64,000 nt of DNA from Candidatus Acidiferrales bacterium (lineage in GTDB: Bacteria; Acidobacteriota; Terriglobia; Acidiferrales; UBA7541): assembly GCA_030037525.1 (NCBI GenBank), contig JASHRC010000163.1, positions 1 through 64,000 on the forward strand, read 5' to 3'. The position numbers and the translations under genes were made by a program. This document shows, piece after piece, positions 19,469-29,535 of this stretch; position 1 is the first letter of the stretch; every line of letters begins with the position of its first letter. The notes under the pieces were generated by a model. That model was not told where the DNA came from. It saw only the letters and a list, made by a program, of their open reading frames with translations, and did no database searches.

Positions 19469-20746
19469 TTGCGCAATGGTTCCAAGCCGTCCCGGCTGCC
19501 TCGCCGAGTCTCTCCTTCTTCGCTGCGAGCGATCCTCTTCGTGTGCCTTTTCGTCTGCGCGGCGCCATGCGGGCGCGCGCAATCGTCCTCATCGCTTCCC
19601 TTTGACTGGAATGAGGCCGTGCACGCACTTGCGGAAAAAATCGCGCCCACCATCCCTCCATCGGGGCTGTTTTCAATCGATGTGAAGGAGCTTTCAGGTT
19701 CGGCGCCGGTCGATCGGAAGGACCTGGAGCGGGCGCTCGGCGAACAATTGGCCGCCATGGGAGCCCTCCAGGCCGAGGGTCGAGCGCCAGACTTTCCCGT
19801 CGCAGTCACAATTTCCAGAAGCGTCGATGGCTTCGTGCTCGTTGCGGAAGTGAGTGGGGCGGGCACCCCGCGGGCCATCGTAACTGCCGTGGCGAACCCC
19901 GCACCGGTCCCGGGCCCGCCAACCGCTGCGCCCACGCTCGAGCGCAAGATCGTGTGGCAGCAAACGAGCCCCCTTCTCGATTTTGCGGAGCAGGCAGCCG
20001 ACCAGACTCATACGATCTGGTACCTGCTCGAGCCCGAGCGGATCGAGGTGGATGAATTCAGCAGTGGCGCTCTGGTTCTGCACGACGCCAAAACGCTCGG
20101 GCGAGCCTTCGCCTCGCGCGATCCGCGCGGTCGGATCGTTCCGACCGATGCGACCCACGTAACCACCTACCTAGCCGGTTTCCAGTGCCAGGGTGCCTGG
20201 AATCCGGCCTTCAGCGTTCAGTGCGCCGAAATCCCCGACCAGCTGTGGCCGATGGGAGGCACGAGCTGGGCTTTTGAATCGCCCCGGAATTATTTCTCCG
20301 GGAACATGGTTTTCGCGAGCGGGCTGGAAAGGAAGTTTCCCGCCTTCTATTCGGCCGCATCGCCTTCGGCTCGCGCGGGCGGCGAGAGCAACACGTTATG
20401 GATCGTCGCGGGAGTCGACGGGCAGGCTCAACTGCTCGGCGGAACAGCGGAAGCGACCTCAACGCTCGCGGAGTGGGGCAGCGACATCGCGACGCTCGGG
20501 CCCGCCTGCGGATGGGAGTGGCTGGTGCTTGCGACCGGGACGGGCGATTGGACCCAGCCCGATCACCTGCAGCTGTACGAAGTCAAAGGACTCGAGCCCG
20601 TAGCCGTGGGCCAGCCACTGGAGGTGCCCGGGCCCGTGCTGACGCTTTGGCCCGCAGACGACGGAAAATCGGCGCGCCTGGTTCTGCGCAATCTCGAAAC
20701 GGGGGACTATGAAGCTTCGATTGTTACTGTTGTTTGCAGCGACTAG
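19469..20746 (+). CDS. Hypothetical exported protein
   Basis: Hydrophobic signal-like segment AILFVCLFVCAAPCGRAQS; overlaps next gene by 38 bp; start codon uncertain (TTG at 19469 in track). Confidence 0.7.
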   Translation: MRNGSKPSRLPRRVSPSSLRAILFVCLFVCAAPCGRAQSSSSLPFDWNEAVHALAEKIAPTIPPSGLFSIDVKELSGSAPVDRKDLERALGEQLAAMGALQAEGRAPDFPVAVTISRSVDGFVLVAEVSGAGTPRAIVTAVANPAPVPGPPTAAPTLERKIVWQQTSPLLDFAEQAADQTHTIWYLLEPERIEVDEFSSGALVLHDAKTLGRAFASRDPRGRIVPTDATHVTTYLAGFQCQGAWNPAFSVQCAEIPDQLWPMGGTSWAFESPRNYFSGNMVFASGLERKFPAFYSAASPSARAGGESNTLWIVAGVDGQAQLLGGTAEATSTLAEWGSDIATLGPACGWEWLVLATGTGDWTQPDHLQLYEVKGLEPVAVGQPLEVPGPVLTLWPADDGKSARLVLRNLETGDYEASIVTVVCSD

Positions 20747-21848
20747 CGCAGCGCTGCTTGCCTCCGGGCGCGCCGAACCGGCGCGACGGCCCCGGTATGG
20801 CGGGACACTGCGGGTCGAGATTGGTGCGATCGTGAATTCGATCGACCCGTCGGTCGCCGCAGTGAACGCAGAAGAGGCTCGGGCCAAAGAGGACATCTGC
20901 GCGCTCCTCGGCGAACGCCCGGGAACGACAGGGTCGCTTGCGGGAGTGGGCGGATCGGGGGCCTTTCGAGTCGCTGAATGGGATGCGGGAAAACACCTCA
21001 CCCTCGAAGCAAACCCCAGCTATCGCGGCGGTCGAGCCTTCGTGGATTCGGTGGAAGTTCAGATGGGACGGACGTCGCGCGAACGCCTGGTCGATCTGGA
21101 AGTGGGCAAGACTGACATGGCTGAAATTCCTCCCGAGGAAGCACGCCGCGTTTCCGAGGCTGGTGTGCGCGTCGCCGTTTCACGTCCCGATCAACTGGTC
21201 GCGCTGGTGTTTGTCCCCGGTCATGCAATCCCCGACAATGCGCGCGAAGCCCTTTCGCATTCCATCGACCGCGCTGCCATCGTCAACTTCATCCTGCAAA
21301 AGCAGGGCGAGCCTGCTGGAGGATTGCTGCCCGGGTGGTCGAGCGGCACCGCGTTTCTATTTCCCACGGCTGTGAATGTGGCCGCGGCGCGGAACCTGTG
21401 GGCACAAACGACCGGCTCTTTGAGGATTGTGTTGGGATATGATGCGGATGATTCGCTCGAACAATCGATCGCAGAGAGAATCGCCGTGGATGCGCGGGAG
21501 GCCGGAGGTTTGCTTACGGCCGTGGCCCTAAAAGCTGGCGCCTCTGGCGATGAAGATGCGCGCCTCGCGCGATGGGGCATGGTATCGCCTCATCCCGGCG
21601 ACGCGCTGGCCGGCCTGATGGCAGTACTCGGCCCGATGGCCCAGGTGAGTGCCGATCCTCCACCGCCCGGAGCTACGCCACAGCAGGTGTATGACGCCGA
21701 GCGAGCCATCGTCGGTTCGTACCGCGTCGTGCCGCTGGTCTGGGTTCCCAGAGCGTATGGGCTCGGCGCACGCGTACGGAACTGGAAGACACCGAGCCCG
21801 GGCGAGGCTTGGCCGTTCGCGGATGTGTGGTTGGAGGATGCCCCGTGA
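20709..21848 (+). CDS. Shortened SBP_bac_5-like extracellular solute-binding protein
   Basis: Signal peptide then RRPRYGGTLRVEIGAIVNSIDPS; GSGAFRVAEWDAGKHLTLEANPSYRGGRAFVDSV; NAREALSHSIDRAAIVNFIL. Confidence 0.8.
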   Translation: MKLRLLLLFAATSAALLASGRAEPARRPRYGGTLRVEIGAIVNSIDPSVAAVNAEEARAKEDICALLGERPGTTGSLAGVGGSGAFRVAEWDAGKHLTLEANPSYRGGRAFVDSVEVQMGRTSRERLVDLEVGKTDMAEIPPEEARRVSEAGVRVAVSRPDQLVALVFVPGHAIPDNAREALSHSIDRAAIVNFILQKQGEPAGGLLPGWSSGTAFLFPTAVNVAAARNLWAQTTGSLRIVLGYDADDSLEQSIAERIAVDAREAGGLLTAVALKAGASGDEDARLARWGMVSPHPGDALAGLMAVLGPMAQVSADPPPPGATPQQVYDAERAIVGSYRVVPLVWVPRAYGLGARVRNWKTPSPGEAWPFADVWLEDAP

Positions 21849-23677
21849 CGTTTCGCGCAAAACTCTTCCTGCTGTTCACGATCGCGCTGCTCCTGTCGGT
21901 CGGCATTGTGGCTGTCGGGGTGACGGCGGTGACGCGGCGCGCTCTTGAAGATTCCAGCCGCGCACATAGCGAAGCGCTGGTGGCACAATTCGAACGCGAG
22001 TTTGATCGGCACAAGCAGGACATCGTTCATCGTGTCGAAGGGGTGGCCGATGCAGAAGCAACCGTGCGCATGGCCATCGATTTGAGCCGGCCCAAAGTGG
22101 ACGTTTCCGTCTACGTGAATGACGCACGCGGCGTTTCTCAATCGCACCAGCTCAATTTTCTCGATTTTGCCAGCGATGACGGCTCGATCATCTCCTCAAA
22201 CGAATCGCCCGCGCGCTTCGGCTACAAGATCGATTGGCTGGCCGCGCCGCAAAATTGGGCTTCGATCGGCGCCTTCCTGATGAAGGTGGACACGCAGGAT
22301 GGTCCGTCTCTGGGCTTGATGTCGGTATCGGTGGTGCGCGTCGGCGACAAGAATCTGTATGTTCTTGGCGGCGAGCAGCTGGGGAGGGATTTTCTGGCTT
22401 CTATGGTCCTTCCGTCGGGAATGCGCGCGCTACTCTACTTGAATCTCGATCCCGATTTTCAGGCGGCCGACCTCGTGGACGAGTCCGGCCCGGTGGCCGA
22501 TGGCGAGCGCTTTCGGGAGTTCGTGGAGCAGGAACGCGCACAGCCTGGCGCGCGAACTTTTCGGATTGCTTGGACGCCCGATCGGGCCAGTGCGGAATCG
22601 TTTCATGCGCTGCCGTTGTTAGGACGCCAGGGCGAGCTTCTGGGCGCCCTCCTGGTGGGAAGCTCCGACCGTGATGTTGTGCTGGTCGAGCGGCGGATTA
22701 TCCTGCTGGCCGCAGCCGTGGCGGCCATGGGCATGCTCATGGGCCTGTTGCTGAGCGGGTGGGGAGCGGCCAGGGTCACGCGGCCGGTTCGCAAGCTGGC
22801 CGAAGGCGCCCGGGCGGTCTCGGAAGGGAACTGGAAAGCGCACGTCGAAGTCAAGGGACACAATGAAATCGCGCAACTTGCAGCCGCGTTCAACCGCATG
22901 ACCCAACAGCTGAGCGAACAGCGCGAGCGCCTGGTGCAGGCCGAACGTGTCGCCGCATGGCGCGAACTGGCGCGTCGGCTCGCCCATGAACTGAAGAATC
23001 CGCTGTTCCCGCTGGAGACCACGGTTGAGAATCTCAAGCGAGCAAAAGAACGAAGACCCGAGCAGTTTGAAGAAGTTTTTGGCGAGTCGACCGCAATCCT
23101 GCTTTCCGAGATCGACAACCTCAAAAAGATCGTCGGCCGGTTTAGTGATTTCGCCAAGATGCCACAGCCGGAAATCAGTACGGTCAACCTGAACGAAACC
23201 GTGCGCGGCGTCGTGAAGCTCTTCGAATCGCAATTTGGAGCGGTGGGCCGGCCGCCGATCACCCCGGAACTGCATCTGGAGGAGGGTTTGCCTGCGATTC
23301 AAGCCGACGAAACCTTGCTGCGGCGCGCGATCGAAAATTTGGTTCTCAACGCGATGGATGCCATGCCGGCCGGCGGCGTGCTGATGCTGCGCACAAGCCA
23401 CCAAAACGGCGACGTCGATCTGGAGGTTTCCGACACCGGCAGCGGGTTGACCCCGGAAGAATGCGACCGCCTGTTCACCCCGTATTACACGACCAAACAG
23501 CACGGCACCGGCTTGGGGCTGGCCATCGTGCAGTCGGTCATCAGCGATCACGGCGGGCGCATTTCGGTCGAGAGCGAATCCGGCGTAGGCACCTCGTTCT
23601 ATATTCATCTTCCGGCCAAGGCGCCGGCGCGGCCTGTCGCGGCGGCGATCGAGAAGCCCCCCTCGAACGGGGAGTAG
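21845..23677 (+). CDS. HAMP-containing sensor histidine kinase (NtrY-like)
   Basis: GTG start overlapping previous TGA; RLAHELKNPLFPLETTVENL H-box; NLVLNAMDAMPAGG N-box; DTGSGLTPEECDRLFTPYYTTKQHGTGLGLAIVQSV. Confidence 0.95.
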   Translation: MTFRAKLFLLFTIALLLSVGIVAVGVTAVTRRALEDSSRAHSEALVAQFEREFDRHKQDIVHRVEGVADAEATVRMAIDLSRPKVDVSVYVNDARGVSQSHQLNFLDFASDDGSIISSNESPARFGYKIDWLAAPQNWASIGAFLMKVDTQDGPSLGLMSVSVVRVGDKNLYVLGGEQLGRDFLASMVLPSGMRALLYLNLDPDFQAADLVDESGPVADGERFREFVEQERAQPGARTFRIAWTPDRASAESFHALPLLGRQGELLGALLVGSSDRDVVLVERRIILLAAAVAAMGMLMGLLLSGWGAARVTRPVRKLAEGARAVSEGNWKAHVEVKGHNEIAQLAAAFNRMTQQLSEQRERLVQAERVAAWRELARRLAHELKNPLFPLETTVENLKRAKERRPEQFEEVFGESTAILLSEIDNLKKIVGRFSDFAKMPQPEISTVNLNETVRGVVKLFESQFGAVGRPPITPELHLEEGLPAIQADETLLRRAIENLVLNAMDAMPAGGVLMLRTSHQNGDVDLEVSDTGSGLTPEECDRLFTPYYTTKQHGTGLGLAIVQSVISDHGGRISVESESGVGTSFYIHLPAKAPARPVAAAIEKPPSNGE

Positions 23678-23681
23678 GGCC

Positions 23682-25058
23682 GTGGGTGCGAAAGCGCACA
23701 TCCTGATCATTGATGATGACCCGAACACTCTTGCGTCGCTCGCGCGCGCCTTTCGGCTTGCTGGGCACGAGGCCACGGTGTGCGACAACGCCGGGCGCGC
23801 GCTAGATTTGGCAAAAACACAGCGGTTCGACCTGATTCTTTCCGATGTGGTCATGCCCGGCCGGGACGGGATCGCGCTGCTCGAGGACTTGCACCATGCG
23901 GGCGTTGCTCGGCCAGTGGTCATGATGTCGGGGCAGGCCACAATCGAGATGGCCGTGCGTGCCACGAGGTTAGGGGCCATCGATTTTCTCGAAAAGCCGA
24001 TTTCTACCGACAAGCTCCTGCTCACGGTTGAGAATGCCGTTCGTTTGGCGCGTCTGGAGGACGAGAACCGCGATTTAAGGCAGCGTCTCGGCCGGCACCA
24101 GATCGTTTGGGCAAGCCCGGCGATGAAGGAAGTGATGGCGCAGGTCGAGCAGGTGGCCGCGAGCGAGACACGGGTCTGCGTTCGCGGCGAAACCGGCACG
24201 GGCAAAGAACTCGTCGCGCGCACGCTGCACGAACGGAGCCCGCGGCAGAATGGTCCGTTCGTTTCGATCAATTGCGCGGCGATTCCCGCTGAGCTGATCG
24301 AGTCCGAGCTGTTCGGGCACGAGAAGGGCTCATTCAGTGGCGCGGCGGCGCGGCACATCGGGAAGTTCGAGCAGGCGCATGGCGGCACCCTGTTTCTCGA
24401 CGAGATTGGAGATATGCCGCTCGGGATGCAGGCAAAACTGCTGCGCGTGCTCGAAGAGGGCGAGATCGAGCGCGTCGGCGGGGGCAGTCCCATGGCGGTG
24501 GATGTGCGAGTGATTGTCGCCACGCATCGCAATCTGGAAGAGCAAGTCCGCCACGGCAGTTTTCGGGAGGATCTCTATCATCGCGTGTTCGTGTTTCCCA
24601 TCCTGTTGCCGCCGCTGCGCGAGCGACGCGAGGATATCCGCGTGCTGGCCGAGCATTTCGTTTCCCACTTGAGCGAACAGAATCACTGGAAGCCGGCGCG
24701 TTTTTCGCCTGGGGCCATCGCGGCGCTGGAGGCCTACTCCTGGCCTGGAAATGTTCGGGAGCTGCGCAACGTGATCGAGCGGGTGCTGCTGTATCGATCC
24801 GGGGACGAGATTTCGCAGCAGACGGTCGAGCGGGCCTTGCCGCGAAATATAGGAGTGAGCGCGACGACAGGTGTGGGCGGCGGGCCTCTGACACAGCGCA
24901 TCGAGGAATTCGAGCGCGAGACATTGCTCGCCGAGCTAAGACGAAATCGCCACCACATGACGAATACTGCCAAGGCGCTGGGCCTGGAGCGCAGTCACCT
25001 TTATAAGAAGTGCCAGCAGCTGGGGATCGACTTGCGCGCGATTCGACAAAGCGAGTAA
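23682..25058 (+). CDS. Sigma54-dependent response regulator (NtrC/AtoC family)
   Basis: REC IIDDDPN...LILSDVVMPGRDG; AAA+ GETGTGKE, GSFSGA, GGTLFLDEIGDMP; C-terminal Fis-type HTH NTAKALGLERSHLYKKCQQLGI. GTG start. Confidence 0.96.
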   Translation: MGAKAHILIIDDDPNTLASLARAFRLAGHEATVCDNAGRALDLAKTQRFDLILSDVVMPGRDGIALLEDLHHAGVARPVVMMSGQATIEMAVRATRLGAIDFLEKPISTDKLLLTVENAVRLARLEDENRDLRQRLGRHQIVWASPAMKEVMAQVEQVAASETRVCVRGETGTGKELVARTLHERSPRQNGPFVSINCAAIPAELIESELFGHEKGSFSGAAARHIGKFEQAHGGTLFLDEIGDMPLGMQAKLLRVLEEGEIERVGGGSPMAVDVRVIVATHRNLEEQVRHGSFREDLYHRVFVFPILLPPLRERREDIRVLAEHFVSHLSEQNHWKPARFSPGAIAALEAYSWPGNVRELRNVIERVLLYRSGDEISQQTVERALPRNIGVSATTGVGGGPLTQRIEEFERETLLAELRRNRHHMTNTAKALGLERSHLYKKCQQLGIDLRAIRQSE

Positions 25059-25061
25059 GGG

Positions 25062-25721
25062 TCAGCCTTCAGATCGTTCTGGTGAGCCGAAGAGCCTCTC
25101 GAGGACTAGGTGCGTCGGCAGATAAACGATCACCACCATAAAGAGCCAGACGACCAAAATATGTGTCGGCGCTGGACCCCAGGCGCGGTGAAAAAAGGGG
25201 TCGGAGAAGGCGAAGTTGATGTTGGTCGAGGGATTGGTGAATCGCGCGGCGATGAAAACGGGCAAGGCGATGGCCGACTGGAGTGCCCAGCCCCGGCGGT
25301 CATAGCCCAGCAGATAGACTCCCCAGATCAGTAGCACTGGCATGACTACATGAAACAGGGTGAGCGAGCGAATCCACAGCGGGTAGCGCGGGTCCGTCAA
25401 ATATTCATTTCCTGGGAACAGGGCTTCCCGCAGAAAGATTCTCGAAGCGGCATCGGCCGCCCAGGCCAGATCGATGAGCAGCGCGCCAACGGCCTGGCTG
25501 GAGATCAGCAGGGCACTGTCAGTCCACATGCCGATGCAGGTCAGAATCACAGCCGCGTCGCACAGATGCGCGAAGTTGGCAGCGCCCCAGGTGCGCCAAT
25601 AGGTCGGGAACCAGAGGGCGAACCACGCCAGGGCGAGCCAGCGCATCCAGTTCGGATATTTCCCGGCGCGGCTGGGGGACGATGGCATCGGCGTGCGGAC
25701 TGGCGCGATCGTATCAATCAT
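25062..25721 (-). CDS. Conserved multi-pass membrane protein of unknown function
   Basis: Multiple hydrophobic segments, intact 219-aa ORF filling the gap between flanking genes. Confidence 0.7.
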   Translation of the reverse strand: MIDTIAPVRTPMPSSPSRAGKYPNWMRWLALAWFALWFPTYWRTWGAANFAHLCDAAVILTCIGMWTDSALLISSQAVGALLIDLAWAADAASRIFLREALFPGNEYLTDPRYPLWIRSLTLFHVVMPVLLIWGVYLLGYDRRGWALQSAIALPVFIAARFTNPSTNINFAFSDPFFHRAWGPAPTHILVVWLFMVVIVYLPTHLVLERLFGSPERSEG

Positions 25722-25740
25722 GGTGCCTGCGCGCTAGAAT

Positions 25741-26016
25741 ATGGCCATGGACGAGAGGCGCTTCTATGACGAGAAGCAAGAAACCAAACAGATGCCCCTC
25801 GTTTGCCCTCATTGCCGTCAGGAAAATAGCTATCCCGTACACTGGATGGTGCGCACGAAAAAGTCCGCACTGCCGCCAGGCGCAAATGCCGAAGACAAGC
25901 AGCATTTCGCCAAGGCGCGCACCTACATGGTCCGCGTCGATAACATGGTTGCCTGCCGCAACATCGGTTGTCGCAAGCGGTTTGAGCTGACAGGACAGTC
26001 GGTATTCCTGATTTAA
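25741..26016 (+). CDS. Small zinc-ribbon-like protein (CPHC...CRNIGC)
   Basis: 91 aa with LVCPHCRQEN and VACRNIGCRKRFE cysteine pairs; start may be 25747. Confidence 0.65.
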   Translation: MAMDERRFYDEKQETKQMPLVCPHCRQENSYPVHWMVRTKKSALPPGANAEDKQHFAKARTYMVRVDNMVACRNIGCRKRFELTGQSVFLI

Positions 26017-26211
26017 GCAACCCGCAGTCGGGAGCCCGGGTTTTCTGGAGGGACGATTGGGTGCTCTGCGGTTCCGACCCGAAAGCACGAGCCAAATGAC
26101 AGCCGATCTGTCCTCCGTAGCCCCGCACGGCCGATTCGCTTTGTCTCAGGGCATCTCCGCCTGTCGGTCCCGCATCGGTATGTCTAAAACCAGCAGCACG
26201 AAAGGAATCCA

Positions 26212-27024
26212 ATGAGGAGCTACCTGGTGGGCACAGGTTGCGCGGCCATGCTTCTGGCCTTGGGATCATCTCCAGCAGGGTCGCAGCAGGAGGGACGAGC
26301 GGCACCAGCTCCGGTGGCCGAGCCCGCGCCACAGAACGCGCCGGCCCCTGTCTTGTCCGCTGCGCAGGTCGTGGTTCCGACCGGCACTCATATCCCGCTT
26401 GTGCTTCACAACGGCATTTCGACTCGCACCGCAAAACCGGGCGATCCGGTGTATTTCGAAACGCTGTTCCCAATCCTGGTGGATTCGAAGGTCGCGATTC
26501 CCGCCGGCTCGTACCTCACCGGCGAAATCACGGAGGCGAAGCGTCCGGGGCGGGTCAAAGGTCGAGGCGAAATCATGATGAAGCTCACGACGATGATTCT
26601 GCCGAACTCTTACGTGGTGAATCTGAATGCCGCCCCGACGAACGCCAGTAGCGGCGGCGGTGAGACGGTGAACAGCGAAGGGAAAATTGTCGGCGGTTCC
26701 GGCAAGGGCTCCGACGCGGTCACGGTGATTCGAACGACCGCGGCAGGTGCAGGAATCGGAGCGGGAGTCGGGGCGGCCGCGGGAAATATCGCGCGAGGCG
26801 CGGGGATTGGAGCGGGAGCGGGCGCACTGGCTGGCCTCAGTGCGGTTTTGCTGACCCGCGGTCCCGAGGCGGAACTGCCGCGCGGTTCGACAGTCGAGGC
26901 TGTGATCGATCGCCCGATCTATCTCGATGCGGACAAAGTGCAGTTCACCGGCCCAGGACAAGCATCCAGCATGGCCGGTCCCCCGAACCGAGAAAACTCG
27001 CGCCCGATTCCATTCCCGTTCTAA
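26212..27024 (+). CDS. Exported TrbI/VirB10-like protein with glycine-zipper segment
   Basis: Signal peptide; VPTGTHIPLVLHNGISTRTAKPGDPVYFETLFPI..AIPAGSYLTGEI; GAGIGAGVGAAAGNIARGAGIGAGAGALAG. Confidence 0.7.
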   Translation: MRSYLVGTGCAAMLLALGSSPAGSQQEGRAAPAPVAEPAPQNAPAPVLSAAQVVVPTGTHIPLVLHNGISTRTAKPGDPVYFETLFPILVDSKVAIPAGSYLTGEITEAKRPGRVKGRGEIMMKLTTMILPNSYVVNLNAAPTNASSGGGETVNSEGKIVGGSGKGSDAVTVIRTTAAGAGIGAGVGAAAGNIARGAGIGAGAGALAGLSAVLLTRGPEAELPRGSTVEAVIDRPIYLDADKVQFTGPGQASSMAGPPNRENSRPIPFPF

Positions 27025-27106
27025 TCCAGTTGTTCGCGTGGATCAAATCGCGACGGTGAGAACATGCCGTTTTGCAGGGGCCCTCGGGCAATCGTGACCG
27101 AGGAGA

Positions 27107-28252
27107 TTAGAGCGCGTGCCGCGCCTGCAATTTACCGCGAGCGAAGCGCAGCGGCGAAAACGGTTCGGTTTCAAAGAAAGTGCGGCCGACTGTAACCCAC
27201 TCGCGCACCAGCTTGGCGGTGATCGCCGCAAGAAGGATTCCATTGCGGTAATGCCCGGTGGCAATGAGCAGGCCACCGATGCCGGCTGGGCCGAGGATCG
27301 GAAGATCATCGGGAGTGCCGGGACGCAGTCCCGACCAGGTCTCGACGATCGCGGCACCGGACAGACCCGGAACGAGCTTTCGGGCGGTATTGAGAATCTG
27401 GCCGAGTCCCTCTCGAGTGACGCGCTTATCGAACCCCGCACGTTCGCACGTACTTCCGGCGACGATTTGGCCATCGCGGCGCGGCACGAGATAACCACTT
27501 TCGGTGCGCAGGACCCGCTGTAAGCGCAGATGATCGGGCCGCAAAGCAACCATCTGACCGCGCACTGGTTCGGTGGGCGCATAGGGTTCAAGCGAGCGCG
27601 GGTAGCTCCCGATCTGGCTTGAAAAGCAGCCCGCGGCAAGGATCACCTGCCCGGCGCCATTCGCCTCGCCGCGCACGACGACGCCACTGCAGCGCTCCTT
27701 CTCGAGGAGCAGTTTTGTGACCGGCGAGTGCGGCCGAAACTGGACGCCGCGATTCTGGGCGGCCCGACCGATCGCTTCGACAAGCAAGCGTGGCTTAACG
27801 CGCCCTTCTTCGGGGAACCAGGCCGCCGCGCATGCGACTGGACCAATGGTTGGCTCCCAGGCGCGCGCGGTGTCGATCGATACCGCTTCGGCCGCAATAC
27901 CCAATTGCTGGCACGCGGACACCCTTCGGTCGCGCTCCTTCTCGGCCTGCGGGCCCGAAAATAACTCAAGAGCACCTTCGCGCTCGTATCCGATCGATTG
28001 CCCGGCACTTTCTTCAATCGCCGCCGCAAACTCCGGATATAGGCGGAGGCTTTCGCGGCCAAGGGGAACCAGCACCGCGTCGCGGGGCGAATGCGGAGCC
28101 GGCGAAAGCATTCCAGCGGCCGCCCAGGAAGCTTCCCGGCCCGGCAACTGGCGATCAAAGACGACGACGCTGAGCTTCTCTCTGGCCAGCTCGAAAGCGA
28201 TGGAGGAGCCGATCGCCCCTGCTCCGATGATAGCGATGTCGAACGTTTTCAT
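27107..28252 (-). CDS. thiO: FAD-dependent oxidoreductase, glycine oxidase-like
   Basis: MKTFDIAIIGAGAIGSSIAFELA dinucleotide motif, REASWAAAGMLSP, TWSGLRPGTPDDLPILGPAG, ATGHYRNGILLAA. Confidence 0.88.
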   Translation of the reverse strand: MKTFDIAIIGAGAIGSSIAFELAREKLSVVVFDRQLPGREASWAAAGMLSPAPHSPRDAVLVPLGRESLRLYPEFAAAIEESAGQSIGYEREGALELFSGPQAEKERDRRVSACQQLGIAAEAVSIDTARAWEPTIGPVACAAAWFPEEGRVKPRLLVEAIGRAAQNRGVQFRPHSPVTKLLLEKERCSGVVVRGEANGAGQVILAAGCFSSQIGSYPRSLEPYAPTEPVRGQMVALRPDHLRLQRVLRTESGYLVPRRDGQIVAGSTCERAGFDKRVTREGLGQILNTARKLVPGLSGAAIVETWSGLRPGTPDDLPILGPAGIGGLLIATGHYRNGILLAAITAKLVREWVTVGRTFFETEPFSPLRFARGKLQARHAL

Positions 28253-28725
28253 TCCAGCAAGCAGCTCGGCGGTTCGGTCCCGCCAGTCGGTAATTTTGCT
28301 TTCAGCACCAAGGCATCCTCGACGGGCGCCGCGTAATAGAGCCTTCGTCGCCCGACGACTTCGAATGCGTGGCGCTCGTAGAACCGCAACGCCGCCAGGT
28401 TCGTTTCGCGCACTTCCAGCAGCGCGCTGGTGGCGCCGAACGATCTCCCCCAAGCAAAAGACTGGCGCAGGAGTTCCGACCCGATGCCGCGCCTTCGCCC
28501 TTCGGGCCGCACAGCGAGATTCAGGATTTCGATCTGGTCGGTAATCCGGCGAGCGACGAGAAACCCGTCAATCTGAGCGCGCTCGTCTTGCTCGGCGACC
28601 CAGCCGATCATCTCGCCGCGCACAACGCGGGCGTAGTCCCATCCGGTCCACTGCGCTGTTTCTGGGCACGCCGATTGGACCGCCAGGATGGCATCGACGT
28701 CGCGCGGTTCGAGCGTGCGGATCAA
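28249..28725 (-). CDS. rimI: Ribosomal protein alanine N-acetyltransferase-like GNAT
   Basis: IEILNLAVRPEGRRRGIGSELL (acetyl-CoA motif), NLAALRFYERHAFEVVGRRRLYY; probable TTG start overlapping the tsaB stop. Confidence 0.88.
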   Translation of the reverse strand: MIRTLEPRDVDAILAVQSACPETAQWTGWDYARVVRGEMIGWVAEQDERAQIDGFLVARRITDQIEILNLAVRPEGRRRGIGSELLRQSFAWGRSFGATSALLEVRETNLAALRFYERHAFEVVGRRRLYYAAPVEDALVLKAKLPTGGTEPPSCLLE

Positions 28726-29444
28726 ATCCCGGTGGAAAACCTCCCATGGAGTTCGGCGTCGCTCGGCCGGACATAGTTGGCGTCGAGGTGAAGCGGATCG
28801 GTAATTCTGCCTTGCCTCGCGCGCAGGAATCCGATTCGTCCGATGGAAGGCGCAAGTGCAGCGGAAACCTCCTCGATTCGAAGTCGCGTCGGCACTGGGC
28901 CCTTCATCGCGCAACGAGACAGCAACTCCCGCAATAGTTCTGGTACTGGAGTGACCACCAGCGGCCCCTCGCCGCCTGGTTCCCAGGCGAGTGCCTGTAG
29001 AAATTCCTCCGGCGCGCCGACACGCTCGCTCCCCACAGCAGTAAGTCCTCCGTTTTCGTTTCTTTCATAGAGCGCAAAATAGATCTGACCGCGACGGGCA
29101 TCCAGCACGGGCGCGAGCCGCTTAGCGGCCGGATGTGATTGCGCGGCAACAGCTTCAAGCGTACTGATGGTCGCGATCGGTTTGCCGTGCACTTCCGCCC
29201 AGCCCTTCACCGCTGTCAACCCTACGCGGAGCCCGGTGAAGGAGCCGGGTCCTGTGGCCACGGCGAACAGTTCAAAGTCGCTTATATTGATTGCGAGTTC
29301 GCGCAGCAGGAATTCAAGCTGTCGAAACATCCGCGACGAGTAAAGCTCTGTGGTCCAAGCAGAAACGGATCCGACAGTTCTATCATTTCGCAGTACCGCG
29401 AGACTGCCGGAAGGCGAAGAAGTATCGACAGCAAGGATGAGCAC
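28722..29444 (-). CDS. tsaB: tRNA threonylcarbamoyladenosine biosynthesis protein TsaB
   Basis: LILAVDTSSPSGSLAVL, FAVATGPGSFTGLRVGLTAVKGWAE, APVLDARRGQIYFALY. GTG start at 29444 inferred. Confidence 0.92.
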   Translation of the reverse strand: MLILAVDTSSPSGSLAVLRNDRTVGSVSAWTTELYSSRMFRQLEFLLRELAINISDFELFAVATGPGSFTGLRVGLTAVKGWAEVHGKPIATISTLEAVAAQSHPAAKRLAPVLDARRGQIYFALYERNENGGLTAVGSERVGAPEEFLQALAWEPGGEGPLVVTPVPELLRELLSRCAMKGPVPTRLRIEEVSAALAPSIGRIGFLRARQGRITDPLHLDANYVRPSDAELHGRFSTGI

Positions 29445-29535
29445 CAAGCGATTATAGGGCAATTCAGCTGCCAAAACGCTGAAAAAAAAGGCCTGAACTC
29501 GAGACTTTTCTCGCTTGTGAACGCTGTGGAAAAAC

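Noticed and set aside
22619-24532. 637-aa minus-strand ORF antisense to the kinase/regulator genes
   Set aside because: Sense strand encodes unambiguous HK and sigma54 RR motifs; the antisense frame has no recognisable domain and is typical of GC-rich codon structure.
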